Positions 44,087 through 52,292 of a stretch of DNA of 64,000 nt are shown piece by piece; within the stretch, counting starts at the first letter, position 1; each line of letters starts with the position of its first letter. The stretch is from JALHTV01 sp049510055 (GTDB lineage Bacteria > Planctomycetota > Phycisphaerae > SM23-33): positions 1-64,000 of the forward strand of contig JBEKZI010000002.1 in assembly GCA_049510055.1 (NCBI GenBank), read 5' to 3'. The translations under genes and the position numbers were made by a program. Below the pieces are notes generated by a model. It saw nothing but the letters and a program-made list of their open reading frames with translations. It did no database searches and was not told the DNA's origin.

Positions 44087-45217
44087 TTATTTCTCCCCCA
44101 GCGTCTCCAGAATCCGCAAGTAGCTCTCATAGCGTCGCGGGCGGATCATATTCGCCTCCACGGCCGCCCGGACGGCGCAATCCGGCTCGTGGGTGTGCGT
44201 GCAATCGCGGAAGTGGCAACTGGGGGCGTACGCGTCGAACTCCGGGAAGTACCACGGCAGTTCGGCGGCCGCCAGGTCGACGCCCAGCTCGCGCACGCCG
44301 GGGGTGTCGACGACCAGCCCCCCGGCCGGGGGCGGCAGGTCGTAGATGCGGGCCGCGGCGGTGGTGTGCCGCCCGCGCTCGTCTCGCATGCGGATGGGCC
44401 GCGTGGCGGCGGCCGCGTCGGGAATCAGGGCGTTGATCAGCGTGCTCTTGCCCACGCCCGATGCCCCGGCCAGCACGGTCCGCCGGCCGGTCAGCGCCGC
44501 ACGCAGTTCCTCCAGGCCCGCGCCCGTCAGGGCCGAGCAGAGGATCGTCTTCAGCCCCAGGTCGTCGAATCCTGCCAGGGTCGCCTTGGGCGGCTTGGCC
44601 AGGTCGATCTTGTTGATCGCCAGCAGCGGGCGCAGCTCGCCGCGCTCGGCCACGATGAGAAAGCGGTCCACCACGGCCGCCCGGAGCGCCGGCTGGCGCA
44701 CCGACATCACAATCAGCAACTGGTCCACGTTGGCGACCAGGACCTTCTCCAGATGCTGCGTTTCGTACTTGTCGAACCGCTTGGCCGATCGCGGCTGGGG
44801 GCGCACCAGCGCGCTGGATCGCGGCTGGCGGGCCAGGATCATGCCGTCGGCGCGGTCTTTGTCGCCGCCGGCGGCGCTGACGTGCTCCCGCAGAGTTAAT
44901 GCGACCGTCACGACGTCGCCGACGGCCAGGGCGCTGGAACCTTCCGGCGCGCGGAACGTCTTGACGATGCCGCACAATAGCGCCCGCCCCTGGATCCGCA
45001 CGATCGCCCCGCCGGGGAAAAAGCCCATGACCAGCCCCTCGGCCTTGGGCAGGCCTTCCAGGTTTTCCTGCGGCGCCTCCAGGCGGTGGGCGGGCAGCTT
45101 TACCTCGCGGCGGGCAGACCTGCGCTGAGACGTGGTCCTGTCGGCCACGTCATCGCTGGACATAGCGTTTTGCCAATCCTTGATGCGATGCTGAGATTTT
45201 CCTTTGTGTCGAGCCAC
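44087..45217 (-). CDS. rsgA: ribosome small subunit-dependent GTPase A
   Basis: RsgA checks late assembly of the 30S subunit and releases factors such as RbfA. The 376-residue protein has an N-terminal basic tail, an OB domain (~60-150), and a circularly permuted GTPase in the order G4 'INKIDLAK', G5 'CSALTGAGL', G1 'GASGVGKSTL', G2/G3 'TTAAARIYDLP', 'VVDTPGVREL'. A C-terminal zinc knuckle 'CHFRDCTHTHEPDC' follows. GTG 45217 gives the usual 'MARHKGKSQHRIKD' RNA-binding start; ATG 45163 would remove it. It lies 15 bases after nfo on the same strand. Confidence 0.95.
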   Translation of the reverse strand: MARHKGKSQHRIKDWQNAMSSDDVADRTTSQRRSARREVKLPAHRLEAPQENLEGLPKAEGLVMGFFPGGAIVRIQGRALLCGIVKTFRAPEGSSALAVGDVVTVALTLREHVSAAGGDKDRADGMILARQPRSSALVRPQPRSAKRFDKYETQHLEKVLVANVDQLLIVMSVRQPALRAAVVDRFLIVAERGELRPLLAINKIDLAKPPKATLAGFDDLGLKTILCSALTGAGLEELRAALTGRRTVLAGASGVGKSTLINALIPDAAAATRPIRMRDERGRHTTAAARIYDLPPPAGGLVVDTPGVRELGVDLAAAELPWYFPEFDAYAPSCHFRDCTHTHEPDCAVRAAVEANMIRPRRYESYLRILETLGEK

Positions 45218-45232
45218 GGTTGATCTCGGTGT

Positions 45233-46099
45233 CTATGTTCGGCTATGAGTAGCGCACCGCACCAGCGAGCGAAGCAGGCGCGCATTGATCAGGTCCCACG
45301 CCCGGCCGCGATTGTCAAGGCCCTTGGGCGTTTCAAGAAGCCCTGCTACGGCGGCCAGGCGGGGATCGTTGACGAAATTTGCGAATCCCCGCCGGCCGAT
45401 TTGCCCGCGGCCAATGTGGACGTGGCGGTCCAGCCTGCTACCCAGCGGGCCCAGCGAATCGTTCAGGTGCACGGCCCCCAGGCGGTCGGGGCCGATGACG
45501 CGGTCGAATTCGGCCATCGTCTGCCGGTAAGCCTGCGGCGTGCGGACGTCGTACCCGGCGGCGAAGACGTGGCAGGTGTCCAGGCACACGCCGAACCGCT
45601 CGCCTTGCTCCAGCAGGGCCAGGATGTCCGCCAGCTCCCCGAATGTTCCGCCGATGGTGTGGCCTGCCCCGGCGGTGGTTTCCAGCAGTATCCGCGGGGA
45701 AGGGTGCGGGCAGGCAGCCATGATCCGGTTGAGCGCCTCGGCGATGCGCCGGATACCTTCCTGCCGGTCGGGGCAGGAGCCGGGATGGATGACCAGGGCG
45801 TCGATCCCCAGCCGTCCGCAGCGGTCCAGTTCCTCGGCCGTGGCGGCCAGTGATTTTTGGCGGACTTCCTGCTCGCCGGCCAGGTTCACCAGGTACGAGC
45901 CGTGCGCCACGACCGGCCCGATTTCCAATTCCCGCCGCGTCCGCCGGAAAAGCTGGGCGGCCCGGGCCGTCAGCGGCGGCGCCGACCACTGCCGCTGATT
46001 GCGGACGAACATGGCCAGGGCGTCGAAGCCGTATTCACGGGCGCGGACCAGCGCCTGCTCCAACCCGCCGGCAATGCTCATGTGGGCGCCCAAAAGCAT
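45233..46099 (-). CDS. nfo: endonuclease IV (deoxyribonuclease IV, AP endonuclease)
   Basis: The enzyme nicks DNA 5' of abasic sites in base-excision repair and uses a trinuclear zinc site. The 288-residue TIM-barrel shows the family phrases 'LLGAHMSIAGGLEQAL', 'HGSYLVNLA', 'VIHPGSC', 'LLETTAGAGHTIGGTF', 'FGVCLDTCHVFAAGYD', 'AVHLNDSLGPLGSRLDRHVHIG' (in part) and 'LETPKG'. All the usual metal His/Asp/Glu residues are present in these motifs. It is the first gene of the nfo-rsgA pair and is divergent from archease across about 110 bases. Confidence 0.95.
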   Translation of the reverse strand: MLLGAHMSIAGGLEQALVRAREYGFDALAMFVRNQRQWSAPPLTARAAQLFRRTRRELEIGPVVAHGSYLVNLAGEQEVRQKSLAATAEELDRCGRLGIDALVIHPGSCPDRQEGIRRIAEALNRIMAACPHPSPRILLETTAGAGHTIGGTFGELADILALLEQGERFGVCLDTCHVFAAGYDVRTPQAYRQTMAEFDRVIGPDRLGAVHLNDSLGPLGSRLDRHVHIGRGQIGRRGFANFVNDPRLAAVAGLLETPKGLDNRGRAWDLINARLLRSLVRCATHSRT

Positions 46100-46209
46100 G
46101 GCCGGATTTTACACAAGGGGCGGGTCGGGCGACATCGCCGGCTGTTTCGGCTGGTTTCGGTGGACAGCGCCGGCGGCTATGATGGTGGTGGCAAGGCGGG
46201 GCGGAACCC

Positions 46210-46632
46210 ATGGCCAAGAGCTACGAGACGATCGACCACCCGGCCGACGCCGGTCTGGAGGCCCGGGCCGACACGCTGGCGGAACTGCTGGAGGCGTTGG
46301 CCGAGGGCATGGCCGAGCTCATCTGTCCGCCGTCGTCGGTCGCTCCGGCGGCCTGGCGGACCGTGGCCGTCGTGGCCGAGGACCTGGAGGCTGCGGCCGT
46401 AGACTTCCTCAGCGCCGTCCTGAAGGTCATCCAGGTGGAGCACTTCATGGTGGCGCAGGTGAGCGTGCGCGAAGCCACGGGGAACGCCTTGTCGGCGGAG
46501 GTGGCGGGGGAGCCTTACGACCCCGCCAAGCACGAGTTGGCGCGGGAGATCAAGGCCGTGACGTATCATCAATTGAAGATCGCCCGCGGCGAGGACGGCC
46601 GGTGGTTCGGCCGGGTCATCTTCGACCTGTGA
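46210..46632 (+). CDS. archease (RtcB activator)
   Basis: The 140-residue archease-family protein starts 'YETIDHPADAGLEARADTL' and ends 'AVTYHQLKI...GRVIFDL', the hallmark ends of the family, with the metal-site Asp/His residues in 'DHPADAG' and 'TYHQL'. Archease makes RtcB able to turn over many times and alters its nucleotide use. The ligase gene follows 8 bases downstream, so this pairing confirms the assignment. Cytosolic. Confidence 0.93.
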   Translation: MAKSYETIDHPADAGLEARADTLAELLEALAEGMAELICPPSSVAPAAWRTVAVVAEDLEAAAVDFLSAVLKVIQVEHFMVAQVSVREATGNALSAEVAGEPYDPAKHELAREIKAVTYHQLKIARGEDGRWFGRVIFDL

Positions 46633-46640
46633 GGTGCGCC

Positions 46641-48107
46641 ATGGCCATGACCAAAAAATTCCAAGGTCCCATCGAGCCGATCGACGCCAACCGCTGGCGG
46701 ATTCCCAAAAGCTGGCGGGCCGACATGCGCGTGGACGGCATCCTTTATTGCAGCCGCGAGCTCATCGACGACGCCCTGAACGGCGGCGGCTGCGATCAGG
46801 TGGCCAACGTCGCGACGCTGCCGGGCATCGTGACGGCCTCGATGGCCATGCCGGACATCCATTGGGGGTACGGTTTTCCCATCGGCGGCGTGGCCGCGAC
46901 GGACGTCGAAGCCGGCGGCGTGATCTCGCCCGGCGGCGTGGGGTACGACATCAACTGCGGCGTGCGCCTGCTGCGGAGCGACCTGACGGCCCAGGACGTT
47001 CGGCCGCGGCTGAAGGAGCTGGTGGACCAGCTTTTCCGCGACATGCCGGCCGGCGTGGGCGTCGGCGGACCGTTTCAGTTCTCCGGCGGCGAGATCGCCA
47101 AGATTCTGGCCGGCGGATCGCGCTATCTGGTCAGCCGGGGCCTGGCGAGCGAGGAGGACCTGGCCGCGACGGAATCGGGCGGCTGCCTGGACGACGCCGA
47201 CCCCGACGCCGTCTCCAAGGAGGCCTGCCATCGCGGGGCCGACCAGTGCGGCACGCTGGGCAGCGGCAACCACTTCGCGGAGGTGCAGGTGGTGGACCAC
47301 GTCTTTGACCGCGACGCGGCGGAGGCCTGGGGCTTGGCCGAGGGCCAGGTAACCTTCATGATCCACTGCGGCAGCCGCGGCCTGGGCCACCAGGTGTGCG
47401 AGGACTACATCCGCGCCCTGCGGACCGTCCCGGCCCAGTACGGCATCACGCTGCCGGACCGCCAGCTGGTCTGCGCGCCGGTGGACAGCCCCCCTGGCCG
47501 GCAATACCTGGGGGCGATGCGGGCGGCGGCCAACTTCGCCTGGGCCAACCGCCAGCTCCTGGTGCATATCCTGCGGGCGACGCTGGCGCGGTTTTTCGGC
47601 CGCTCGGCGGAGTCGCTGGGCCTGCGCCAGGTGTACGACGTGGCCCACAACATCGCCAAGCTCGAGACGCACGTGGTGGACGGCCTGCCGCGCAAGCTCT
47701 GCGTGCACCGCAAGGGCGCCACGCGAGCGTTCCCGGCGGGGCACGGTGAGCTGGCGCCGGCGTATCGCAAGACCGGCCAGCCGGTGCTGATCCCCGGCGA
47801 CATGGGCCGGGCCAGTTACGTGCTGGTCGGCACGGCCGGGGCCATGGAGCAGACCTTCGGCAGCACCTGCCACGGCGCCGGGCGCGTGATGAGCCGCCAG
47901 GCCGCCATCGCCCGCGCCCGTGGCCGGCGGATCGACCAGGAACTGGCCGCTGTCGGCATCATCGCCCGGGCCCGCGGACGGACGGGCCTAGCCGAGGAGC
48001 AGCCCGAGGCCTACAAGGACGTGGACGCCGTGGTCGAGTGCGTCCACCAGGCGGGCTTGTCGCGCAAGGTCGCACGTTTGAAGCCCATGGGGGTCGTCAA
48101 AGGCTGA
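46641..48107 (+). CDS. rtcB: RNA-splicing ligase RtcB
   Basis: RtcB joins 2',3'-cyclic phosphate (or 3'-phosphate) RNA ends to 5'-OH ends using GTP and manganese, through a guanylyl-His intermediate. The ~488-residue protein shows the metal-site motifs 'GVGYDINCGVRLLRSDL', 'GTLGSGNHFAEVQVVD', 'MIHCGSRGLGHQV', 'YDVAHNIAKLE', then 'VHRKGATRAFPAG' and 'GSTCHGAGRVMSR', the last holding the guanylylated His. ATG 46641 gives the standard N terminus; the open frame upstream overlaps archease. No rtcA or rtcR is present. Confidence 0.97.
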   Translation: MAMTKKFQGPIEPIDANRWRIPKSWRADMRVDGILYCSRELIDDALNGGGCDQVANVATLPGIVTASMAMPDIHWGYGFPIGGVAATDVEAGGVISPGGVGYDINCGVRLLRSDLTAQDVRPRLKELVDQLFRDMPAGVGVGGPFQFSGGEIAKILAGGSRYLVSRGLASEEDLAATESGGCLDDADPDAVSKEACHRGADQCGTLGSGNHFAEVQVVDHVFDRDAAEAWGLAEGQVTFMIHCGSRGLGHQVCEDYIRALRTVPAQYGITLPDRQLVCAPVDSPPGRQYLGAMRAAANFAWANRQLLVHILRATLARFFGRSAESLGLRQVYDVAHNIAKLETHVVDGLPRKLCVHRKGATRAFPAGHGELAPAYRKTGQPVLIPGDMGRASYVLVGTAGAMEQTFGSTCHGAGRVMSRQAAIARARGRRIDQELAAVGIIARARGRTGLAEEQPEAYKDVDAVVECVHQAGLSRKVARLKPMGVVKG

Positions 48108-48155
48108 ACGCCCGCCGGATCCGCGGCCAGGCGTGCATTTCAAACGCTTGCATGC

Positions 48156-48183
48156 TTGCATAAAAGGAGGTCGTCCCTATACT
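48156..48183 (+). promoter_or_regulatory. promoter TTGCAT-16-TATACT
   Basis: TTGCAT (48156-48161) and TATACT (48178-48183) are 16 bases apart in the gap after rtcB. A second TTGCAT lies 8 bases upstream of the first. Transcription would start near 48190 and read through the repeat region into the SurA-like gene. Confidence 0.5.
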
Positions 48184-48230
48184 AAACCGACGCGCGGTAC
48201 GCAACGGTTTGGGTCGCGGGGAGAGTTTTA

Positions 48231-48301
48231 ACCAGGACCAGGACCGAGACCTGGATCGAGACCTGGACCCGAACCTGAATTTGAGCCCGCCGTAGGCGGG
48301 C
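48231..48301. repeat. degenerate 12-base tandem repeats plus hairpin
   Basis: Units GACCGAGACCTG (48242), GATCGAGACCTG (48254) and GACCCGAACCTG (48266) follow two 6-base GACCAG-like units from 48231, giving a period of 6/12 bases. A perfect hairpin GCCCGCC-GTA-GGCGGGC (48285-48301) follows. All lie in the leader of the gene at 48323, just before its GAGGAG ribosome site. Confidence 0.55.
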
Positions 48302-48322
48302 CTGTAATTACGAGGAGCCGTC

Positions 48323-50614
48323 ATGGCACTGCAATTCTTCCGTCGCCGTCAGAAGATGGTGATCATCATCATGGTCGTCCTTATGGTCAGCTTCCTGGTC
48401 GGCGGATACGGTCTGTCGTCGGCGTTCCGCAGGAACCGGGGCGCCGCGGCCATCGGGACGACCAAGTTCGGCAAGCTGACGCTGGTGGACTTGTCCGCGG
48501 CGGAAGGGGACCTGATGATGTTGAGGATCCTCAACCGCAACGTGGCCGATCAGGACTTCGCGGTGCTGATGGCCAACGGAGAGAACGTCGGCCTGGCCTA
48601 CGCGCTGCTGCGGCAGGAGGCGTCCAAGGCGCCCGATATCGTGACCGATGACGACGTCAACCTCTTCCTCCTCCAGCGGGGGCTGGAAGGGGCGCAATTT
48701 CAGGCTCTGCTGGGGGCGTTAACATCGCGAATGTCCGGCGTCAGCGAGGAGCAGATCCGCGGCGTCATTGCGCGGTGGGTGAAAGTGGAGAAGTGTTTTA
48801 CCGACACGACGTTCTACGCCGCAACGTCGGCCTGCTACGGCGCGGCGACCTCCGAGCAGGAGATGCGTCATCTCTTTGAGGACCTGCTGGAAAGGATCGA
48901 CCTTCGCGTCGCTGCGCTCAAGGCCGAGAATTTCCTCAAAGACGTCCCCGAACCGAATGACGCGGAGATCCAGGTTCAGTTCGCCAACTACCGTTCCGAG
49001 CTGCCCGGCCGCGGCAACGAGAAGAACCCCTTCGGCTTCGGCTATGCTCAGTCCGACCGGGCGTCGGTCCGCTACCTGCTGGTCCGCCAGGACGTCCTGG
49101 CGCGGGTCGCGCGCCCGACCGACGAGGAACTGCGCTCCTACTACATCAGCCACCGGTCTTCGTACGTCAAGAAGATCGCCCTGGAGACCCAGCCGGCGGA
49201 GACGACGGCCACCCAGCCCGTCGCCTTCCGCGAGGAACCGCTGACGTTTTCCCAGGCCAGGCCGCAGATTGTCAAGGACCTTACCGCGCTGGCCGTTCGC
49301 CGGGCGGTGGAAAACCTGGTCAGCCAGGCCAAGATGTTCATGGACCAATACGCCTCCGGCGAACACGGCTCGGCGTCCAATGCCTATGAATACGCCTTGG
49401 CGCGGATGACGGTCCCGGCCGACGCCGTCCTGGCCAAGCCGCTGACCGACGTGCACCTTCGCGCCCAGCCGCTGGAGCAGGCCGTCGCGGCCTTGGCGGA
49501 AAAAGCCGGCCTGGAGGCCATCGCGTTTCCCTGGGGCCCGCAAGGGGACAAAACGCTGGACCCCAACGTCAAGGTGACGATCGACGCCGACAGCATCACG
49601 CTGGGCGAGGCCTTGGACAAGCTGTGCGTGCAACTTAAGTGGCCGAAGCTGAAGTGGGCGGAGACGGTGGGCCTCAAAGGCGACCTGTTCTCCGTAGGCG
49701 GCGACGGGAGCGTGGACTTCTTCCCCCTCCTGATGCGGCAGACGCCTCCGATGGACCTTAATGAGATGGAGGCGGATGAGGTCCTGGGACACAGCTACAC
49801 GTCCTCCGAGGAGCCGCTGGTTCGGCTCGTCTTCACCGCCCAGCCGTTCGGGCGGTCCGTGCCGGGCGGCGGGTTGAAAGTGGGCAGCGACGGTCCGAGC
49901 ATGATCGTGGTCGGTCCGCAGCCGGGCCGGTTGCTGTGGCAATTGGCCGATGCCAAGCCCTCGCACATGCCTCAGCGCCTTGACGACGTGCCGGGCCTGA
50001 AAGACAAGGTCAAGCAGGACATTCGGATCGGCGCCGCCTTCGTGCGGGCCGATGAGAAGGCCAAACAGGTCCGCCAAGAGGCGGCCAAGTCCGGCCTGCA
50101 AGCTGCGGCCAAGAAGGCCGGACTCGAGACATTCCAGACCGGCCCGTTCGCCCGCCGCATAGAAACCTCGCCCCAGCGGCAGTATCAGGCGATGGCAGGG
50201 ATGACCGGCCAGATGTCATTCGTCACGCTGGCGATGCAGCCGCCTTTCATCTACCCGCTGACGGAGGTGCCGGGCCTGGACTTCAAGGACACCGCCGACG
50301 TGCAGACCTTCATGAACGCGGCCTTCGCCTTGGCCCCGGTCAATATCGAGCCGCCGTACCCCTCCAAACCGCCGACGGTAGGCATGGTGTCGATCCCGTT
50401 CGCCCGGCAAGTGCTAGTCATGGAACGGACGGGTTACGAGCCGCCGGTGGCCGGCGAGTATGCCCGCCTCAAAGGCATCCTGGCCGCTCAACTGGAGATT
50501 AGCGACCAGTGGCGCAGCCGAGTGGGTTGGTTTGGCCTGCCGAACATCGCCCAGCGCCTGGAGTACAGGCCTCGCCAGGGCGGCCTACCGGTGGAAACGC
50601 CGGCTGAGGAATAG
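48323..50614 (+). CDS. membrane-anchored SurA/PpiD-like protein with an inserted STN-like domain
   Basis: The 763-residue protein has one N-terminal transmembrane helix ('MVIIIMVVLMVSFLVGGYGL') and a long extracytoplasmic part. Residues ~60-210 are helical like the chaperone region of SurA/PpiD ('DDVNLFLLQRGLEG', 'ANYRSELPGRG'). Around 370-430 there is a segment resembling the secretin/TonB N0 (STN) fold ('PLEQAVAALAEKAGLEAIAF', 'VTIDADSITLGEALDKLC'). No parvulin PPIase motif is seen, so a chaperone or scaffold role is more likely than proline isomerisation. Planctomycete genomes have several such proteins. It begins 24 bases after the hairpin, with GAGGAG ahead of the ATG. Confidence 0.75.
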   Translation: MALQFFRRRQKMVIIIMVVLMVSFLVGGYGLSSAFRRNRGAAAIGTTKFGKLTLVDLSAAEGDLMMLRILNRNVADQDFAVLMANGENVGLAYALLRQEASKAPDIVTDDDVNLFLLQRGLEGAQFQALLGALTSRMSGVSEEQIRGVIARWVKVEKCFTDTTFYAATSACYGAATSEQEMRHLFEDLLERIDLRVAALKAENFLKDVPEPNDAEIQVQFANYRSELPGRGNEKNPFGFGYAQSDRASVRYLLVRQDVLARVARPTDEELRSYYISHRSSYVKKIALETQPAETTATQPVAFREEPLTFSQARPQIVKDLTALAVRRAVENLVSQAKMFMDQYASGEHGSASNAYEYALARMTVPADAVLAKPLTDVHLRAQPLEQAVAALAEKAGLEAIAFPWGPQGDKTLDPNVKVTIDADSITLGEALDKLCVQLKWPKLKWAETVGLKGDLFSVGGDGSVDFFPLLMRQTPPMDLNEMEADEVLGHSYTSSEEPLVRLVFTAQPFGRSVPGGGLKVGSDGPSMIVVGPQPGRLLWQLADAKPSHMPQRLDDVPGLKDKVKQDIRIGAAFVRADEKAKQVRQEAAKSGLQAAAKKAGLETFQTGPFARRIETSPQRQYQAMAGMTGQMSFVTLAMQPPFIYPLTEVPGLDFKDTADVQTFMNAAFALAPVNIEPPYPSKPPTVGMVSIPFARQVLVMERTGYEPPVAGEYARLKGILAAQLEISDQWRSRVGWFGLPNIAQRLEYRPRQGGLPVETPAEE

Positions 50615-50632
50615 CCACAGATGGCCGAAGGC

Positions 50633-50660
50633 TTGACAGCATCGCCGAGGCCGCTAGAGT
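50633..50660 (+). promoter_or_regulatory. tRNA-Phe promoter, TTGACA-16-TAGAGT
   Basis: TTGACA (50633-50638) is 16 bases from TAGAGT (50655-50660). The tRNA starts 55 bases after the -10 box, leaving a short 5' leader for RNase P. Confidence 0.6.
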
Positions 50661-50715
50661 GAATGGTCACCGGCGCGGGGCTTTCCTCGTGAAGGCCTCC
50701 GGCGCCGCGGCGCGC

Positions 50716-50788
50716 GGGCAGGTAGCTCAGCCGGTAGAGCACATGACTGAAAATCATGGTGTCGGCGGTTCAATTCCGCCCCTGCCCA
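50716..50788 (+). tRNA. tRNA-Phe (GAA)
   Basis: A 73-base cloverleaf is visible. The acceptor stem GGGCAGG pairs with CCTGCCC, followed by discriminator A. The D arm is in GCTCAGCCGGTAGAGC and the anticodon stem is CATGA/TCATG with loop CTGAAAA, giving anticodon GAA for phenylalanine. The T arm is GGCGG-TTCAATT-CCGCC. The 3' CCA is not encoded (TTC follows), so it must be added by tRNA nucleotidyltransferase. The gene lies between the SurA-like gene and the S41 protease gene, whose ATG is 40 bases downstream. Confidence 0.95.
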
Positions 50789-50827
50789 TTCCCGGAAGTC
50801 TTCGCCGCCCGCCAAGGTCCGTCCTGT

Positions 50828-52255
50828 ATGACAAAGCGCAACCTCATTTGGGCGATTCTTCTCCTTGCCGCCGCCGTGATCCTGGTGTGGGCGAGGAAGC
50901 CGGCGGTCCAGCCGCCCAAGGAGGCCGGCGTCCGGCCGCCGCTTCGCCCGCTGGTGGAGACCTACGATCTCATCAAGGACAAAGGTTACCGTCCTCGCGA
51001 TGACGCCGAGCTGGTCCGCGGCGCGGTGGGGGGCATGGCGGCCGCGGCGGACGAGTACTCCACGTATATCCCGCCTGAAAAGGTCGAGGCGTTCCGTCAC
51101 CGCATGGAAGGCATCGACCGCGGCGTGGGGCTGAAGCTGGATCAGGTCGGCGATCATGTCGAGGTGAGCCGGATCCTGCCGGGTTCGCCCTCCGCGCGTG
51201 CCGGCGTGGCCGCCGGGGAGGCCCTGCTGACGGTGGACGGCCGGGCCGTGGAGGGGCTGTCGGCGGCGGAGGCGGAGCGGCTCGTCAACGATGGGCCGGT
51301 GGGCAGCTCCGTGAAGTTGGAGACCGTCTCGAGCGACGACCAGGTCCGGTCCCTGGCGCTGACCCGCCAGGAGTTTCCGGTGGAATCGGTCACGGGACTG
51401 TGGCGCGGCGACAGGGGCCAGTGGAATTACCTGGCCTGGAGCAAGCCGCCCATCGCGTACATCCATATTAATGAATTTGTGCGTCGCACGGCCGAGGAGG
51501 TGCAGGTCGCCCTGCGGGGGCTCGACACGTTCGGCGGCCTGGTGCTGGACCTGCGGGACAACCCCGGCGGGCAGCTCCCCGCCGCCGTCGACGTGGCCGA
51601 CCTGTTCCTCAAAGAAGGCCCCATCGTGACGCTGGAGGACAAGTCCGGCAAGGATCGGCCGCGGACGGCCCGGTCGGAAGGGACGTACCGTGAGGACCTG
51701 CGAATCGTCGTGCTGATCAACGACCGCACAGCCTCGGCCGCCGAGATTGTCGCCGGGGCCCTGGCCGCCAACCGCCGGGCCGTGCTGGTCGGCACGCGGA
51801 CCAAGGGCAAAGGATACATCCAGAGCATGTTCCGCCTGCCCGACGACGTGGGCGAGATGAACCTCACGACCGCCGAATTTCTCGTGGGCGACGGCCGGTC
51901 GATCCAGCGCCAACCGGGCAGCGCGTCCTGGGGCGTGGACCCGGACGTGGAAATAAAGCTCTCGCCGCTGAATGCGTTCCGCCTGTCGCGGCTTCGCCCT
52001 CGCCTGGAGGTGCCGGCGCCTCCCACGCCGACGACGGCCGCGGTCACCGCCGCTGCAGGAAAGCGTCCCAAGGCGGCGCTGCCGGCGGCCGCCCCAGCCG
52101 CCAAGCAGCCGGCGGACCTTTTGCTTCCCCTGGACGACCAGCTTCGCAAGGCCGTGGAGCTTCTGGCTGATCCTGAGGCGTTCGACGCACTTCTGAAACA
52201 ATCGCCCTCGGCCTTGGCGCCCGCGGCCTTCACGAGGAAAGCCGCCGCGCGATAG
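50828..52255 (+). CDS. S41-family carboxyl-terminal processing protease
   Basis: The ~475-residue protein has an N-terminal membrane anchor ('LIWAILLLAAAVILVWA'), a PDZ domain at about 90-180 ('GVGLKLDQVGDHVEV', 'SPSARAGVAAGEALLTVDG') that captures C-terminal tails, and the tail-specific protease domain. The catalytic Ser is S303 in 'DRTASAAEIV' and the catalytic Lys is K328 in 'GTRTKGKG', 25 residues apart as in CtpA/Prc. The C-terminal ~130 residues add an Ala/Pro linker and a helical tail. It acts outside the cytoplasm on misfolded or regulatory proteins. It probably shares a transcript with tsaD, which starts 37 bases later. Confidence 0.94.
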   Translation: MTKRNLIWAILLLAAAVILVWARKPAVQPPKEAGVRPPLRPLVETYDLIKDKGYRPRDDAELVRGAVGGMAAAADEYSTYIPPEKVEAFRHRMEGIDRGVGLKLDQVGDHVEVSRILPGSPSARAGVAAGEALLTVDGRAVEGLSAAEAERLVNDGPVGSSVKLETVSSDDQVRSLALTRQEFPVESVTGLWRGDRGQWNYLAWSKPPIAYIHINEFVRRTAEEVQVALRGLDTFGGLVLDLRDNPGGQLPAAVDVADLFLKEGPIVTLEDKSGKDRPRTARSEGTYREDLRIVVLINDRTASAAEIVAGALAANRRAVLVGTRTKGKGYIQSMFRLPDDVGEMNLTTAEFLVGDGRSIQRQPGSASWGVDPDVEIKLSPLNAFRLSRLRPRLEVPAPPTPTTAAVTAAAGKRPKAALPAAAPAAKQPADLLLPLDDQLRKAVELLADPEAFDALLKQSPSALAPAAFTRKAAAR

Positions 52256-52292
52256 CCCGAAAACCGCCACCGACACGAGCCTGCAATCGCCT

